This document shows positions 29,030-41,488 of a stretch of 64,000 nucleotides of DNA, piece by piece (the stretch's first letter is position 1; each line of letters starts with the position of its first letter). Source of the stretch: Pardosa pseudoannulata (Eukaryota > Arthropoda > Arachnida > Araneae > Lycosidae). The stretch covers positions 140,359,173 to 140,423,172 of the forward strand of contig CM063502.1 in assembly GCA_032207245.1 (NCBI GenBank), read 5' to 3'. The notes below the pieces were generated by a model. It was not told the origin of the DNA. It saw only the letters and a list, made by a program, of their open reading frames with translations, and did not search any database. A program made the position numbers and the translations under genes.

Positions 29030-29395
29030 CACAAAGCATTACTTCTTTTACAAGGACTGTACAAAAAGTAGTGAGAAAAATTACATATATCAAAGAGTCA
29101 CATTTAGAAAGTTTAACTGTTGTTTAACTGTTTTAGTTAAACAACTAATAAGAAAGGACCTTGGATAGCAATACGGTGTATCTAGCTTTGCTGCCGGTGT
29201 TTCTAGCACTGTGGAAACTCACTTTGTGAGATGCTACACTGCTTTGTGGTTACGGCTCTTTGGGAAACTTGGAGTGTGTCAAAATGACATTTATGTCCTT
29301 ATGCCGTGAAAAAATTATCACAGGTGGGAAGGTCAGGACTATATGGTGGAGAGAGAAGGACAGAAACGATTGCCTTACAATGTTCTTTTAGCTGC
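29030..29395 (+). mobile_element. Dispersed element, copy A
   Basis: Related to 35186-35905 in the same orientation. Shared blocks in order: ATTACTTCTTTTACAAGG with CTGTACAAAAAGTA, then GAGAAAAATTACAT, GGACCTTGGATA with CAATACGG, a CACTGTG-AAACTCACTTT block, GGTTACGGC, AACTTGGA, and CTTATGCCGTGAAAAA with TATCACAGG, ending in TGGTGGAGAGAGAAG. Copy A has one copy of the internal 180-bp unit, while the downstream copy has three. The outer edge TTTACAAGG-CTGTACAAAAAGTAATGAG has the flavour of a mariner-type terminal repeat, but no transposase and no matching opposite end are seen. The family is therefore unknown; this may be a 5' fragment or a non-autonomous element. Confidence 0.7.
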
Positions 29396-30106
29396 TCTTA
29401 AACGCAGTGCATCCCTTGTACAGCTGCGATTGTAAAAACGACATCTTTAAAAGCCTTCTTTAAAAACAGTAAGGTTTTATTATCACTTTTTTCCGAGCAA
29501 AACTTTATTGCATAATATTTATTTTATCTCTAGCATAGTCAATAAATTGTTTATCTTTAATGAAATGAATTATACTAACAATAAATCCCTATGCAATCTG
29601 GGCATACTTTTCAACTGGGCAAGCCATGTGAATTAAGAACAGCTTTCGGACTGTTTTGATATGTCACTGACTTTCCAATAAAATTTTTTGATTATTTTGT
29701 TTCATTTGGGGATTTTTCTGGCAATGAGGGAGAAAAGTAGTTACTATTACTTCCGGGACATACCTTGTAAATTAGCCCCATTTATTTTACAAAATTTGGG
29801 TAATTTGGTTAATTCCATGAGTATTTACTTGCAATATTTTTTGTGTAATATCCACTTATCTTATCCAATAACGAGAACAATTTAGGAGTTACTTAATTTC
29901 GCTTTAGTACAGAATCACCTAACCGATTTTTAGAATAACAATGTTCTTTGCTAAAGTGCTGTATATTTGTACATCGTTGCGTTCTACATACACACCTTAT
30001 ATTAAAAGATCATGTACAGAAATGTCCATAATATTTTATAGGTCTTTAAGTAAGTTCATAATTAAAAAAGGCAGTAGTCCAAGAAGAGGAACTTTATCCG
30101 AGGTCG
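29396..30106. other. Spacer between copy A and the 835-bp array
   Basis: AT-rich with no gene and no match seen to the spacer on the far side of the array. Confidence 0.5.
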
Positions 30107-33100
30107 AATATTAGTCACTATATTTTTTCAAACCGCTATTAAACTGTGTCATCAGCAACAGTACTTTATATACAGTAAAATTCTGGCGCATTCTAACTAG
30201 TACCATTTTCTTTTTTTTAAAAAAATCATAATTTGATAAACATAATATTTGGGGTTCTCCTTACCACCACTTTACTGAAAAAAAAATTTTGTCCAACGCA
30301 TCTTACAAATTGTCTGGGTGAGTTTAAAAAATATATTTACACATCTGGTTTAATTGGAGCACCAGGTTTTATTAATTATCTGCTACAACAAAATAACAAA
30401 AAAAAGGCTCAGCTAGGAAATCGAAGAAGTTTTCTAATGACTCAATAGATCTAAATTTTTTTTCTAAGAATCTAAAAATTTTTTAATAAGATGCGTAGCA
30501 TAAATTTTAATTTTTCATCCCTCTGATTTTCTAGACGGTTTTAAAGCTTGGACATGAAAAATGAATTTAGTAATAAAAATAGATAAGCAATCTATCATGA
30601 ATAATTAGCACCTATGAAATAATTAGACTAAAACGAGCTTCAATTAAAAAAATTAAAGAACTTTCCGGATAATCTAATACTATTAAGAAATAAATTTAAG
30701 CATTTTAAATAAATGCTATGCATGACTTTAAATTTTTTCGTCGTATATTATAGATAATTAATTTTTTTCATATTACTTTTATTTCTACAATTCTTAGAAT
30801 ATTTCCAAATTTTAATATTTGATTATATGATTATTTTGCATATGCAAATTATAAAATTGTTTAGCAGAAATGAAACCTGAAAATTTTATTTCTATTATTC
30901 GCTTTGAAAACTCACTGATGTTCAAAACTCTAATATTCACCACTTTATTTTCTCAAACCACTCTCAAACTGTGTCATCAGCAACAGTACTTTATGTACAG
31001 CAAAATTTTAGAAACATCCTAACTAATACCATTTTCTTTTCTTTTTTTCTTAAAAAAAATGACAAACATAATTTTTGGGGTTCTCTATACACGGGGTTCT
31101 CTATACTTTACCGAAAAAACAATTTTGTCCAACACATCCTAGAAATAGGCTAGAAATAGGAAATTTAAAAATATATATTTGCACATCTGGTTTAATTGGA
31201 GTTACAGGTTTTATTAATTAACAGCTGCTACAAAATAACAAAAAAGAACCAGCTTGGAAATCGAAGAAGTTTTCTAATGACTCAATAGATCTAATTTTTT
31301 TCTGAAAATCTAAAGAATTTTTAATAAGATGCGTAGCACATAAATTTAAATTTTTCATCCCTCTGATTTTCTAGACGGTTATAAAGCTTGGACATGAAAA
31401 ATCAATTTAGTAATAAAAATATATAAGTAACCTATCCTGAATAATTAAAACCAATAAAATAATTTGAAGAATAGTGCTTCAATTAAAAAAAAATTAAAGA
31501 ATTATCCGGATAATGCAATACTATTAAGAAAGAAATTTACGCATTTTAAATAAATGATAAGCATGAATTTTAATTTTTTTTCTCGTATATTATAGATAAT
31601 TAATTTTTTTCAAATTACTTTTACTTCAACTATTTTAAAAATATTTCTAAATTCCAATACTTGGTTATATGATTATTATGCGCATGCAAATTATAAAATC
31701 CTTTAGAAGGTCAGAAATGAAACCTGAAAATTTTATTTCTATTATTTGCTGTGAAAACTCACTGATGTTCAAAACTCTAATATTCGCCACTTTATTTTCT
31801 CAAACCACTATCAAACTGTGTCATCAGCAACAGTACTTTATATACAGCAAAATTTCAGGAGCATCCTAACTAGTACCATTAATTTTTTCAGAAAAAAAAA
31901 ATTGACAAACATAATTTTTGGGGTTCTTCGTACCACCACTTTACCAGAAAAAAAAATTTGTCCAACACATCCTAGAAATAGGCTAGAAATAGTGAATTAA
32001 AAAAATATATTTACACATCTGGTTTAATCGGAGCACTAGGTTTTATTAATTAACAGCTGCAACACAATAACAAAAAAGAACCAGCTTGGAAATCGAAGAA
32101 GTGTTCTAATGACTGAATAGATCTAAATTTTTTTTCTAAGAATCTAAAAAAATTTTAATAAGATGCGTAGAATAAATTTAAATTTTTCATCCCTCTGATT
32201 TTCAAGACGGTTATAAAGTTTGGACTTGAAAAATGAATTTAGTAATAAAATAGATAAGTAATCTATCATAAATAATTAGCACCAATGAAATAATTAGAAG
32301 AAACGAGCTTCAATAAAAAAATTAAAAAACTTTCCGGATAATCCAATACTATTAAGAAATAAATTTAAGCATTTTAAATAAATGCTAGGCATGAATTTTA
32401 ATTTTTTTCTCGTATATTATAGATAATTAATTTTTTTCAAATTACTTTTACTTCTATAATTTTTAGAATATTTCTAAATTTTTTATATTTGATTATATGA
32501 TTATTACGCACATGCCAATTATAAAATCGTTTAGAAGGTAAGAAATGGAACCTGAAAATTTTATTTCTATTATACACTTTGAAAATTCAAAACTTTAATA
32601 TTCGTCACTTTATTTTCTCAAACTACTATCAAACTGTGTCATAAGCAACAGTACTTTGTATCATCAGCAACAGCACTTTATATACAGCAAAATTTTAGGA
32701 GCATCCTAACTATTACCATTTTCTTTTTTCAAAAAGAAAAAAAATTGACAAACATAATTTTTGGTGTTCTCTATACGACCACTTTATTGAAAAAAAGTTT
32801 TGTCCAACACATCCTAGAAATAGGAAATTTAAAAATATATATTTACACATCTGGTTTAATCGAAGATACAGGTTTTATTAATTATCAGCTACAACAAAAT
32901 AACAAAAAAGACGCAGCTTGGAAATCGAAGAAGTTTTCTAGTGACTCAATAGATCTAATTTTTTTTCTAAGAATCTAAAGAAGTTTTAATAAGATGCGTA
33001 GCACATACATTGAAATTTTTCATCCCTCTGATTTTCTAGACGGTTAAAAAGCTTGGATGTGAAAAATGAATTTAGTAAAAAAGAAATAGGTAAATAATCT

Positions 33101-34277
33101 ATCATGAATAATTAGCACCAATAAAATAATTAGAAAAAAACGAGCTTCAATTAAAAAAGTTAAAGAACTTTCCGGATAATCCTATACTATTAAGAAATAA
33201 ATTTACGCATTTTAAATAAATGCTAAGCATGAATTTAAATTTTTTTCTCGTATATTGTAGATAATTATTTTTTTCATATTCTTTTACTTCTAGAATTTTT
33301 AGAATATTTCCAAATTTTAATATTTGATTATATGATTATTATGCACATGCAAATTATAAAATCCTTTAGAAGGTAAGAAATGAAACCTAAAAATTTTATT
33401 TCTACTATTCGCTTTGAAAACTCACTTTTGTTCAAAACTCTAACATTCGCCACTTTATTTTCTCAAACCACTATTAAACTGTGTCATCAGCAACAGTACT
33501 TTATACACAGCAGAATTTTTGGAGCATCCTAACTAGTACCATTATCTTTTTTTTTAAAAAAACTGATAAACTTAATTTTTGAGGTTTTTCATACCACCAC
33601 TTTACCAAAAACAAAAAAACAATTTTGTCCAACACATCCTAGAAATAGGCTAGAAATAGTGAATTAAAAAATATATTTACACATCTGGTTTAATTGGAGC
33701 ACCAGATATTATTAATTATCAGCTGCAATAAAATAACAAAAAAGAAGTAGCTTGGAAATCGAAGAAGTATTCTAATGACTGAATAGATCTAATTTTTTTT
33801 CTAAGAATCTAAAAATAATTCAATTTGATGCTTAGCATAAATTTTAATTTTTCATTCCTCTGATTTTCTAGACGGTTACGTGAAAGTTCTAGTAGCTACG
33901 TGAAAAATGAATTTAGTAATAAAAATAGATAAGTAATCTATCATGAATAATTAACACTAATAAAATAATAAAAAAAGAGCTTCAAATAAAAAAATTAAAG
34001 AACTTTCCGGATAATCCTATACTATTAAGAAATAAATTTACGCATTTTAAATAAATGCTAAACATGGATTTTAAATTTTTTCTTGTATATTATAGATAAT
34101 TATTTTTTTCAAATTGCTTTTACTGCTAGAATTTTTAGAATATTTCCAAATTTTAATATTTGATTATATGATTATTATGCACATGCAAATTATAAAATCG
34201 TTTAGAAGGTAAGAAATGAAACCTGAAAATTTTATATCTATTATTCACATTGAAAACTCACTGATGTTCAAAACTCT
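30107..34277 (+). repeat. Five-unit tandem array, about 835 bp per unit
   Basis: Unit starts, taken at the AATATTCGCC-like motif, are 30107, 30932, 31779, 32597 and 33442, with the end near 34277. Unit lengths are about 825, 847, 818, 845 and 836 bp. Every unit carries, in the same order, CTGTGTCATCAGCAACAGTA, then GCATCCTAACTA, TTTTGTCCAACACATCCTAG, a CACATCTGGTTTAAT block, GGAAATCGAAGAAGT, CATCCCTCTGATTTTCTAGA, and CTTTCCGGATAATCC. The last shared element is TTCAAAACTCT. Units are roughly 85-90 percent alike by eye. Private changes include a 14-bp repeat of GGGGTTCTCTATAC in unit 2 (31078-31107) and a duplicated TCATCAGCAACAG segment in unit 4 (about 32636-32680). No unit has a conserved open frame, since the short frames differ between units. 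This is a short satellite-like array, or a dispersed element tandemly duplicated. It ends abruptly, at nearly whole-unit length, in unrelated sequence on both sides. Confidence 0.95.
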
Positions 34278-35185
34278 CTTCAGTACAAAACAGAACATAT
34301 TAGAAGAATTTGCGTTATCCGTTATTGTGTTTTTTAGTTTTTGATACGACAATGTTACATTCTTTAACTAGTAAGCTATGTCAAAGAAGAAATCAGTATT
34401 TTTATTTAAACTACTATTTATTTATGCGTTGAAATCTACAATATTCTTTTGAAATCATTCTCATTCTTTGAAGAGAAATATTTGTTACTAATAATTCTTT
34501 CAGTCAATACCGCTATGTTTCCATCCATTTTATTAAAATAAACAAATCTAGTGGAATTTAAGTAAACAAATATTTGACATATTTTTTATTTGAGAGTACA
34601 ATAAATTTCATTTAATCAAATAAACCTAATATTGCACAAATATTCTGATTCGTGTAAATTAGATTTTTTTTACCATAGTTTATTCTTTTTTTTATAAGAA
34701 AGAATTCTTGTTATTAAATTGAATTTCGCTATGCAGATTATTTTACTGTAGTATTGTTTGAGATTTTTAGGTAAACAACGATAAAATTTTTAATCCATAT
34801 ACTTTTTGTGCTGTTCCTTTACAATCTTATTCATGTATTTATAAATAAATAGGAAGTTTATAGAAATATAGCCAGTATATGAATATATACGAACAGTTTG
34901 AATTAGAAATACCTTGTACATAATAACGTATGTCTCGTTGGGAGAAAAACAACTTTTCTATATACTTTATTAATTTGTATCATAGTTTTTATACTACTTT
35001 TAGATTTATTGCCTCTTTTAAGGATGGAATTTAAGTTTTTCATAACAATAAATAGTATTCTAAAAAAGTATTTGGAATTTGCTTATATTATATAAAGCTT
35101 TTTTTTAACTGTATTAACATATCCAACTTCTGACATTAACATGACAGCTAGAACTAATGTAACCACTCACTCTGTTAAGTACATC
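34278..35185. other. Spacer between the 835-bp array and copy B
   Basis: AT-rich. No feature recognised. Confidence 0.5.
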
Positions 35186-35905
35186 TTACATAAAACATTA
35201 CTTCTTTTACAAGGTCTGTACAAAAAGTAATGAGAAAAATTACATAAATCAAAAAGTCGTACATACAAAGAAAAACAGTTGAAGAATTAATAAGTACGGA
35301 CCTTGGATATCAATACGGCGAATCTAGCGTTGTTGCTAGTGTTTTTTGCACTGTGCAAACTCACTTTCTGAGATACTGCGATGCTTTAAGGTTACGGCCT
35401 TTGTGCAACTTGGAACGCATCAAACTGACGTTCATGTCCCTATGCCGTGAAAAACATTATCACAAGGGGAAGGTCACGACTGTATGGTGGAGAGAGAAGA
35501 ACAGGAATATATTATTGTGTTTGGTATCTAGTTACAGCCAACGATTTCTGAGATACTGCGATGCTTCTAGGTTACAGCCATTGTGCAACTTGGAATGCAC
35601 CAAAATGACGTTTATGTCCTTATGCCGTGAAAACAATTATCACAGGGGGGAAGGCCAAGACTCTATGGTAGAGAGAAGAACAGGGATATATTATTGTGTT
35701 TGGTATCCAGTTACAGCCAATACTTTTTGAGATACTACGATGCTTTTAGGTTACGGCCTTTGTGCAACTTGGAATGCATCAAAATAACGTTCATGTCCTT
35801 ATGCCGTGAAAAACATTATCACAGGTGAGGAGGCCACGACTGTATGCTGGAGAGAGAAGAACAGGAATATATTGTGTTTGGTATCCAGTTACAACCAATA
35901 CTAAC
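35186..35905 (+). mobile_element. Dispersed element, copy B (expanded)
   Basis: Same family and orientation as 29030-29395. The outer edge begins ACATTACTTCTTTTACAAGG and continues CTGTACAAAAAGTAATGAG. The internal part is amplified into three tandem 180-bp units. A 125-codon plus-strand frame (35353-35730) runs through two units because 180 is a multiple of three, so the protein repeats itself (LRYCDA.RL.PLCNLE, then MSLCRE). This is a by-product of the repeat unless a transcript is shown. The 3' boundary is uncertain: GC-richer sequence with ACCGAGCGTTGTGGTGGACA continues to about 36130. Confidence 0.65.
35365..35903 (+). repeat. Three tandem units of about 180 bp
   Basis: Units start at TTTcTGAGATACTgCGATGCT at 35365, 35545 and 35724 and end in a GGTATCcAGTTACAgCCAA block. 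The third ends near 35903. They are about 90 percent alike by eye and contain TTATGCCGTGAAAAaCATTA and a GGTGGAGAGAGAAG block. Confidence 0.92.
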
Positions 35906-36899
35906 GCCGTATGTGACCGAGCGTTGTGGTGGACAATCGTGTTACCAGCGACGTGTGGTATCCAGCGATCTTAAGTAGTTTCAAATCAAATTTTTTAAAA
36001 TTATAATTTTTGGGCTGATCGATGGTCGAATCAAACAGGCGTTGCATTTTGGTACCGGAGACCGGTGTGTGCGGTTTTAATTCCTGATGGTATTGCTGTT
36101 CTTTGTAGTTTTTAATTTGCTTTTATAAAGCAGATACCTTGGCGGCTGAATTACGTCAGTCAGTATTTGATGATTAACATGATCAAATTTTCCTTACCAA
36201 AAATTATGCTAATATTATTTTTGAGGTTAGTCAATAAACAGTATAAATAGACATTGTAAAGCTTCAGTAGCAAGCTCCATATTTATCATCCATGTGCTAG
36301 CATATAATGTTTATTTGTTAATTTGTTTATTAAAGATATTTTTTAAAGAATTTTTTATTTCTTGTGAAGTTAGCTTTCTACAATCCGGGTGCAGCATTTT
36401 TGCAGGGGAATATAAGATACCGAACCGGATCGTGTAACCAAAAACAGTAAATAACACCAAGCTAAAGTTAAAAACTACTTTTCGCGAATATTTTTTGAAA
36501 TTACTAATTATGAAATAAATTTCATATATTTATTAGAGTCCATAACATCATTCTATATAAAATATATTGAGCATATTAATAAGATTATTACATAAACCTA
36601 TATTTATATGGTACTTAATAACACTAAAATGTATTTATAGGTCCCAGTTCCAATTGGGTGGGGAGGAGTCCTTTCGGAAAGATTATCATTGCGCTTCGAG
36701 AGGCTAATAGTACAATTTTGCTTGAGGAAATAGTGTTTCCAAGTTAGTACATAGCTTATGATCATTATATTAGCTGCCAGCCGTTGGAAAGAATAATAAT
36801 GTTATAATAAAATGTTTTATAGCTATTCAGTTTCAAAGTGGATATTGAGCCTTATAACATAAAATATTTCAGAAATGTACTCAGTATTTTAACTTTAAA
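35906..36899. other. Non-coding stretch, partly GC-richer
   Basis: 35906-36130 is GC-richer and non-repetitive within the window (TGGTACCGGAGACCGGTGTG) and may belong to the mobile element upstream. A second small GC-rich spot lies near 36640-36700 (CCAATTGGGTGGGGAGGAGT). No gene is recognised. Confidence 0.45.
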
Positions 36900-39800
36900 A
36901 ATGAGGTTGAAAGAGATTGAAAATAGTAAATGTTGCACTTTTTACACTTTGTATCTCAATAACACCGAATTGAAATATATTTGTTGAAAAATGAAATACA
37001 TTGTTTGAAATATGTAAAAAAATTAAAAAATGTAAAATATAAAAATTTTCCCCAGTAGATTTTGCCTTCTTAGCAAAATATTCGTATGTTTTATAAATAT
37101 ATAATTACTTTGCATAAAAGAAATATTTGTACATAAGGAATTTAAAATTACTTTTGCAAGAAATCTAATATTCACACCTGCAATTTATAAACAGAATAAA
37201 AGATCTTTCCCGAAATAATCATGTGCATCTAATTAATCGGTAAATAGAACTTTGATACGAAATTTGATCTTAGTATCATCCTTCGCTTACATTGTGATAG
37301 TTGCAGGGTTGAAGGATAGCTACAGTTGGACAAACATCTTTTAAAGGTGACTGGGAAGATAAAAATAATTTTATATTACAGATACAAGTCAAAACCTTTG
37401 CAAATTTATTCATTTTTCCATTTTTTCATATTTTTATAGATTTCAATGGAATAATTAACATAGTATTTATTAAAGTTTACTCGTTGCTTCTACAGTAATC
37501 ATTTATTAAAGTTTAATAATAAACCAAAAACTTTTCAATTTTGTTAATCTTTTTCAATTTTTCATTTTTTTTAATTTAAGATGTTATTTTTATGTATATT
37601 TTTTTTACCTGCAGTTAAAAAATTTAAATCCCTTTTCAAAACTTTTTATACAAAAATCAGCATAAAATAAAATTTCTATTAATCAAAACTTTTATATTAA
37701 TTAAAATACACTTTCCCTTTCTTAATATAATTTTTTTTCACTAAAGACATGTGCTGTACGTAGCGTTTCAGAGATGTATAAAAACGAAATTATCCGTAAA
37801 ATATGATTAATTTAGAGAAATTGAGCGTTATTACATAAAATATTTTTTTTACTGTGTTTAACTTATTAATATTATAAATGAGAGGAAAAGGAATGAAAAT
37901 TGTAGTGTACTGCAACACTTTGTACTTAAAGAACAGAGAACTGAAAAACATTTCCTCAAATGTTGCAATGCATCATTTCAAAATAATTAAAAAATAATTT
38001 AAACATTTCTATGTAAAGAAATACATTTTTCTCTGATCAACCTGTTGTTTTGAATATATGATGCTTTGTAGTACACCTGTCAGCTGTTGCATTTCCAACA
38101 ACAGAAGTGGAATATATGGAAATTTCTAAAGTAGTTATGGGCTTGCAACGGACTATAGCTGAACGAAAATATAAAACATAAAACACATTGTCGTTGCTTC
38201 AATCAGTCACTTATAAAATTCACAATCCTGCTTACAACTCTAGGTCGAACAATTTAGATATCGTCCTCATATGTGTGAAACTTACGAGAATAAGGAAGTA
38301 ATTGTACTTTAGCTTAACAAAGATGGCGTATTAATTGAGAGCCTTATGGCATACAAACACAAAAATATTGTGAATTAATTGGAATTAATCAACCTTAAAT
38401 TTTCTTAATGTTTTTGTCTGCGTATTTTTAATGATATTTACTACTTCAAAAGTAACTGTAGAAATTAATGCAGAATTTTTTTTTTTTTTTACAATTTTAT
38501 AATTGCATATATAACTATTGGAAGGGGGATTATAAGGAAATGCAACACTTATTTTCTCTCATCAACCGGCTATATTGTTGTATTGTGTTTTGTAGAAGCG
38601 CTACCTATCATAGTCATCTGTAAAAATAATTTTTTTGCTCTGTATCAGATATAATGTGTTGCCGTCGTGTGTCGTTAATAAATCTTTCTCATGGTGTATT
38701 CCGCATCTGCATTTCCATATAACTTCTCCCTCTAATAAATGGAGCAAATTAAAACATAAAAATAAAAAATATATTAACCCTTAATTTGGCTAAGTCTGGC
38801 CACTACACCGGACTTGTATATTTATAACTACTATATAACATAATTGTCAGTGTTCGCCGCCGCGGACATTAATTATCTCAAAAATGGAAAAGATATATTT
38901 TTTGGTTTATTTTACAGAGATCCCAATATCTATACAGACATGGGGAAGTAACAGAAATTAAAAAATATTTGAAAGAAAAACATCTTGTCAAATTAAGGGT
39001 TAATATGAAAGTATTTTTTTTAAATACGTATTTCTCATAAATATTGGTTATTCTATCTCATTACTCTGCACTAAAATATTAAAACTAACATCTTGAAACT
39101 ACTTTTGTAAAAATTTTACATCTGACATCTCCAGTTTTATAAGATTTAACAAATGCAAACAATCTTTCTGTAATAGTAATGCGCATCTGATTAAATAGTG
39201 TATGACAGTTCGATATGAAAAAAAATAGTCTCAGTAACGTATTTGATAAGAATTTTACTAATTAATTCTACCAAAGTAATTGTTACAGGATAAGCAAGAA
39301 AAGAGTTTTTTAATTGTACTGTGAAAATCCCAATTTTTTATTTTGTTGCACTGACTCCCACCTAATTTTTGAGTATATTAGTCATTTATAAGCGAATGCA
39401 GTGTGTCCACATTTTATGTTTTTAGACTTTCTAAATTTAAATGGAATAAGTAACATTGTATTTATTTTACTCGTTGTTTCAACAAAAATTTATTTTTTTG
39501 TATTTAGATTTGATTAAACAAGAGATTAAAAGTATTAATTTTCTGAATTTTTATTTTAGACTTAAATGCACTGGTTTGTGAACGACTAATATACATCATT
39601 CAAAAGATTAAACGTTATGTAATTAAAGAAATACATAAAAATAAAATTTTTTGACGCAAATAAACACTTTTAATATAATGAAACAAAATTATGAAATTTT
39701 ATTGCTATTACAGACTAAATTATATAACCATAATTTGTTTTAATAAAGTTTAATTTTAACTGTATTAATTAAGACAAAAGATGTTTAGTTTACCTAATTT

Positions 39801-40200
39801 CAGTGTGTAACAAGACACTTTTGTATATATTTTCTTTAGCTGCATTTGAAGTAAAACTCAAAGAGTTAAAAAAATGAAATTCATTTCGGAGCCTTCTATA
39901 CAATAATCTACAGAAAATAAAATTTCAATTAATTAAGACATTTGTTTTAATGAAAATAAACTTAAATAATTTAATTTTCTGTCTTAAGATGTGTTGTGTA
40001 CAATGTTTCACAGATCTATCGCAACAAATTAATACGCAAAATATATAATTAAATTGAAAGAATTCTATTAAGTAACGTGTAATTGGTAAATGCATATTTT
40101 ATAAAGAAATTTCTATAGAAGACTTTTGGGAATATAAATTGCACTACTTTGCTAGTGACAAAATAAGGAGAAATAAATTGAAATTTAAAATGATTTTTCT
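36900..40200. repeat. Old, strongly diverged segmental repeats
   Basis: Several segments resemble each other in the same order at an offset of about 2.0-2.2 kb. 37205-37290 resembles 39155-39235 (ATCTTTC then GCGCATCT-ATTAA then TTCGATA-GAAA). 37440-37500 resembles 39430-39490 (ATGGAATAA-TAACAT-GTATTTATT then ACTCGTTG-TTC). 37600-37830 resembles 39830-40070 (AAAATAAAATTTC-ATTAAT, then a GACATGTG-TGTAC block, then TTTCA-AGAT-TAT). A further related pair is 38030-38100 and 38560-38625 (ATCAACC-G then TTTTGTAG). The copies are old and no coding content is seen. Boundaries are approximate. Confidence 0.5.
38774..39003. mobile_element. TTAA-flanked MITE, piggyBac-type
   Basis: An element of about 222 bp (38778-38999) has 11-bp perfect terminal inverted repeats, CCCTTAATTTG at the left and CAAATTAAGGG at the right. 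It is flanked on both sides by TTAA (38774-38777 and 39000-39003). A TTAA duplication with CCC-starting ends is the hallmark of piggyBac-superfamily insertions. The interior has a small GC-rich spot (GTTCGCCGCCGCGGACA) and no transposase frame, so it is non-autonomous. It sits inside the diverged repeat region and interrupts it. Confidence 0.8.
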
Positions 40201-41394
40201 TGAGTTTTGACTGTGTTTCTTATTTATGAAAATATCAAAATTCGGCAGTTCGCTTTAATAAGTGAAATATTTTTATTTATTTATTTTTGCTAGAATTTCT
40301 TTTCAGTAAGTAGTGTAAAACATAAAACATAACTTTGAAATCTTAAAATTATTAAAAATTGGACTATCTAAATGCTTCAGATTGAATATTTATAAAAGTT
40401 ATACTGTGAAAAATTTCCATGTTTGAAAGTTAAAAAAGTTAGTAAACTGTGATATATTTTCTTTTTAACTAAAAATCTGTTAACAAATAATATAGTTTTA
40501 TACAATATCTAAACATTGTTTGAAGAACGTTCTGAGAATTTATTTATAATTGGATGACAAATGCAGAAGATATATTATTCATGCATGCTAGCATATGACA
40601 CTATTGAAGTTGCATTATGCTAAAATATTTGTTTCTTGTTGATTTTAAATGTGTATAATCTAAAATGTACAAAATATTTATTTTTAATACGAATACAAAA
40701 GGCTAGACTCTAATTCACAATATTATAAAAAAGTATTCTATCAAGAAACTTTTTTTTTATTTTAATATTAACTTCGAAATCTGCAGGTGAAATTTTTTGT
40801 TAGGAATAATAAGCATCGGAAATGTATGCTGATTTAAAATTCTAGTTATTTTTAGAATAGATAGTCTAAAGTTGTTTGATTTAAATAACTGAGAGGAATG
40901 TGAAGGAAATAAAGTTTTAACAAGGCAACTGCTAATGAATTATTCATAAACTGAAAATTATGCGTTATTTACGACTAATTTCTAGCATAAAATGGAAAAG
41001 AGTTTTTCATCTCTATTAATCTTTGCGCCATATTTGAATGTGTTTCTTAAGGGGATAAAATATAAAAAAGAAGCAGAAAACAACAATTTAATTTTCAATA
41101 GCGGGACTGATAGGCACATAATATTTCACCCGGGAAAAGCTGGCCTTATGGGCTACATTGCTGATTTTCCATTTCACATGAGATACCCCAGGGGAAGGAT
41201 GGTAATTGTATTCTTTAAGCCCGTTTTCTTCAGTTTGGGGAGCCTGGGAAGTATGACAAGAAATGTACATACTATGACAGGAAAAAATGTTAAATTATTA
41301 ACGAAGGCATGAAGATACTTAAACTTTAAATTGTCTTCCAGTCCCACTATCGTAAAATGCTAAAATTATTCTTGTATTTACCTTCAGAGGTGAG
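40201..41394. other. AT-rich stretch with a mildly GC-rich end
   Basis: From about 41090 the sequence is GC-richer. A 106-codon plus-strand frame (40992-41312) and an antisense 60-codon frame open there because of that. Neither shows a recognisable motif, so no gene is called. Confidence 0.45.
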
Positions 41395-41488
41395 CAGTAT
41401 GTAGTTTTCAAACTGTGTGCCATGGAAACCTGGGCTGTCCCGAACATATGCCAAAGGTGCCGAAATGGAAAACGTTTGAGAATTACTG
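41395..41488. mobile_element. Short hAT-like TIR element
   Basis: The left end CAGTA-gTtTTCAAACtGTGTG and the right end, read in reverse as CAGTAATTCTCAAACGTTTTCC, form an imperfect terminal inverted repeat. It resembles the CAGNGGTTCTCAAACTGTG ends of hAT-superfamily non-autonomous elements. The element is only about 94 bp, with a CCATGGAAACCTGGGC interior. The expected 8-bp target duplication is not visible (GAGGTGAG at left, CTTTGGGA at right), so this may be an old or internally deleted copy. Confidence 0.5.

Noticed and set aside
35353..35730. 125-codon frame as a gene
   Set aside because: It arises from two in-frame 180-bp repeat units inside a mobile element. There is no recognisable domain and the third unit is out of frame.
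38477..38491. T-run as a retroelement poly(A) tail or terminator
   Set aside because: Isolated homopolymer without adjoining element structure. Such runs are common in this AT-rich window.
40992..41312. 106-codon plus-strand frame
   Set aside because: The antisense strand is also open in a GC-richer patch. No recognisable motif, start context or splice signals.
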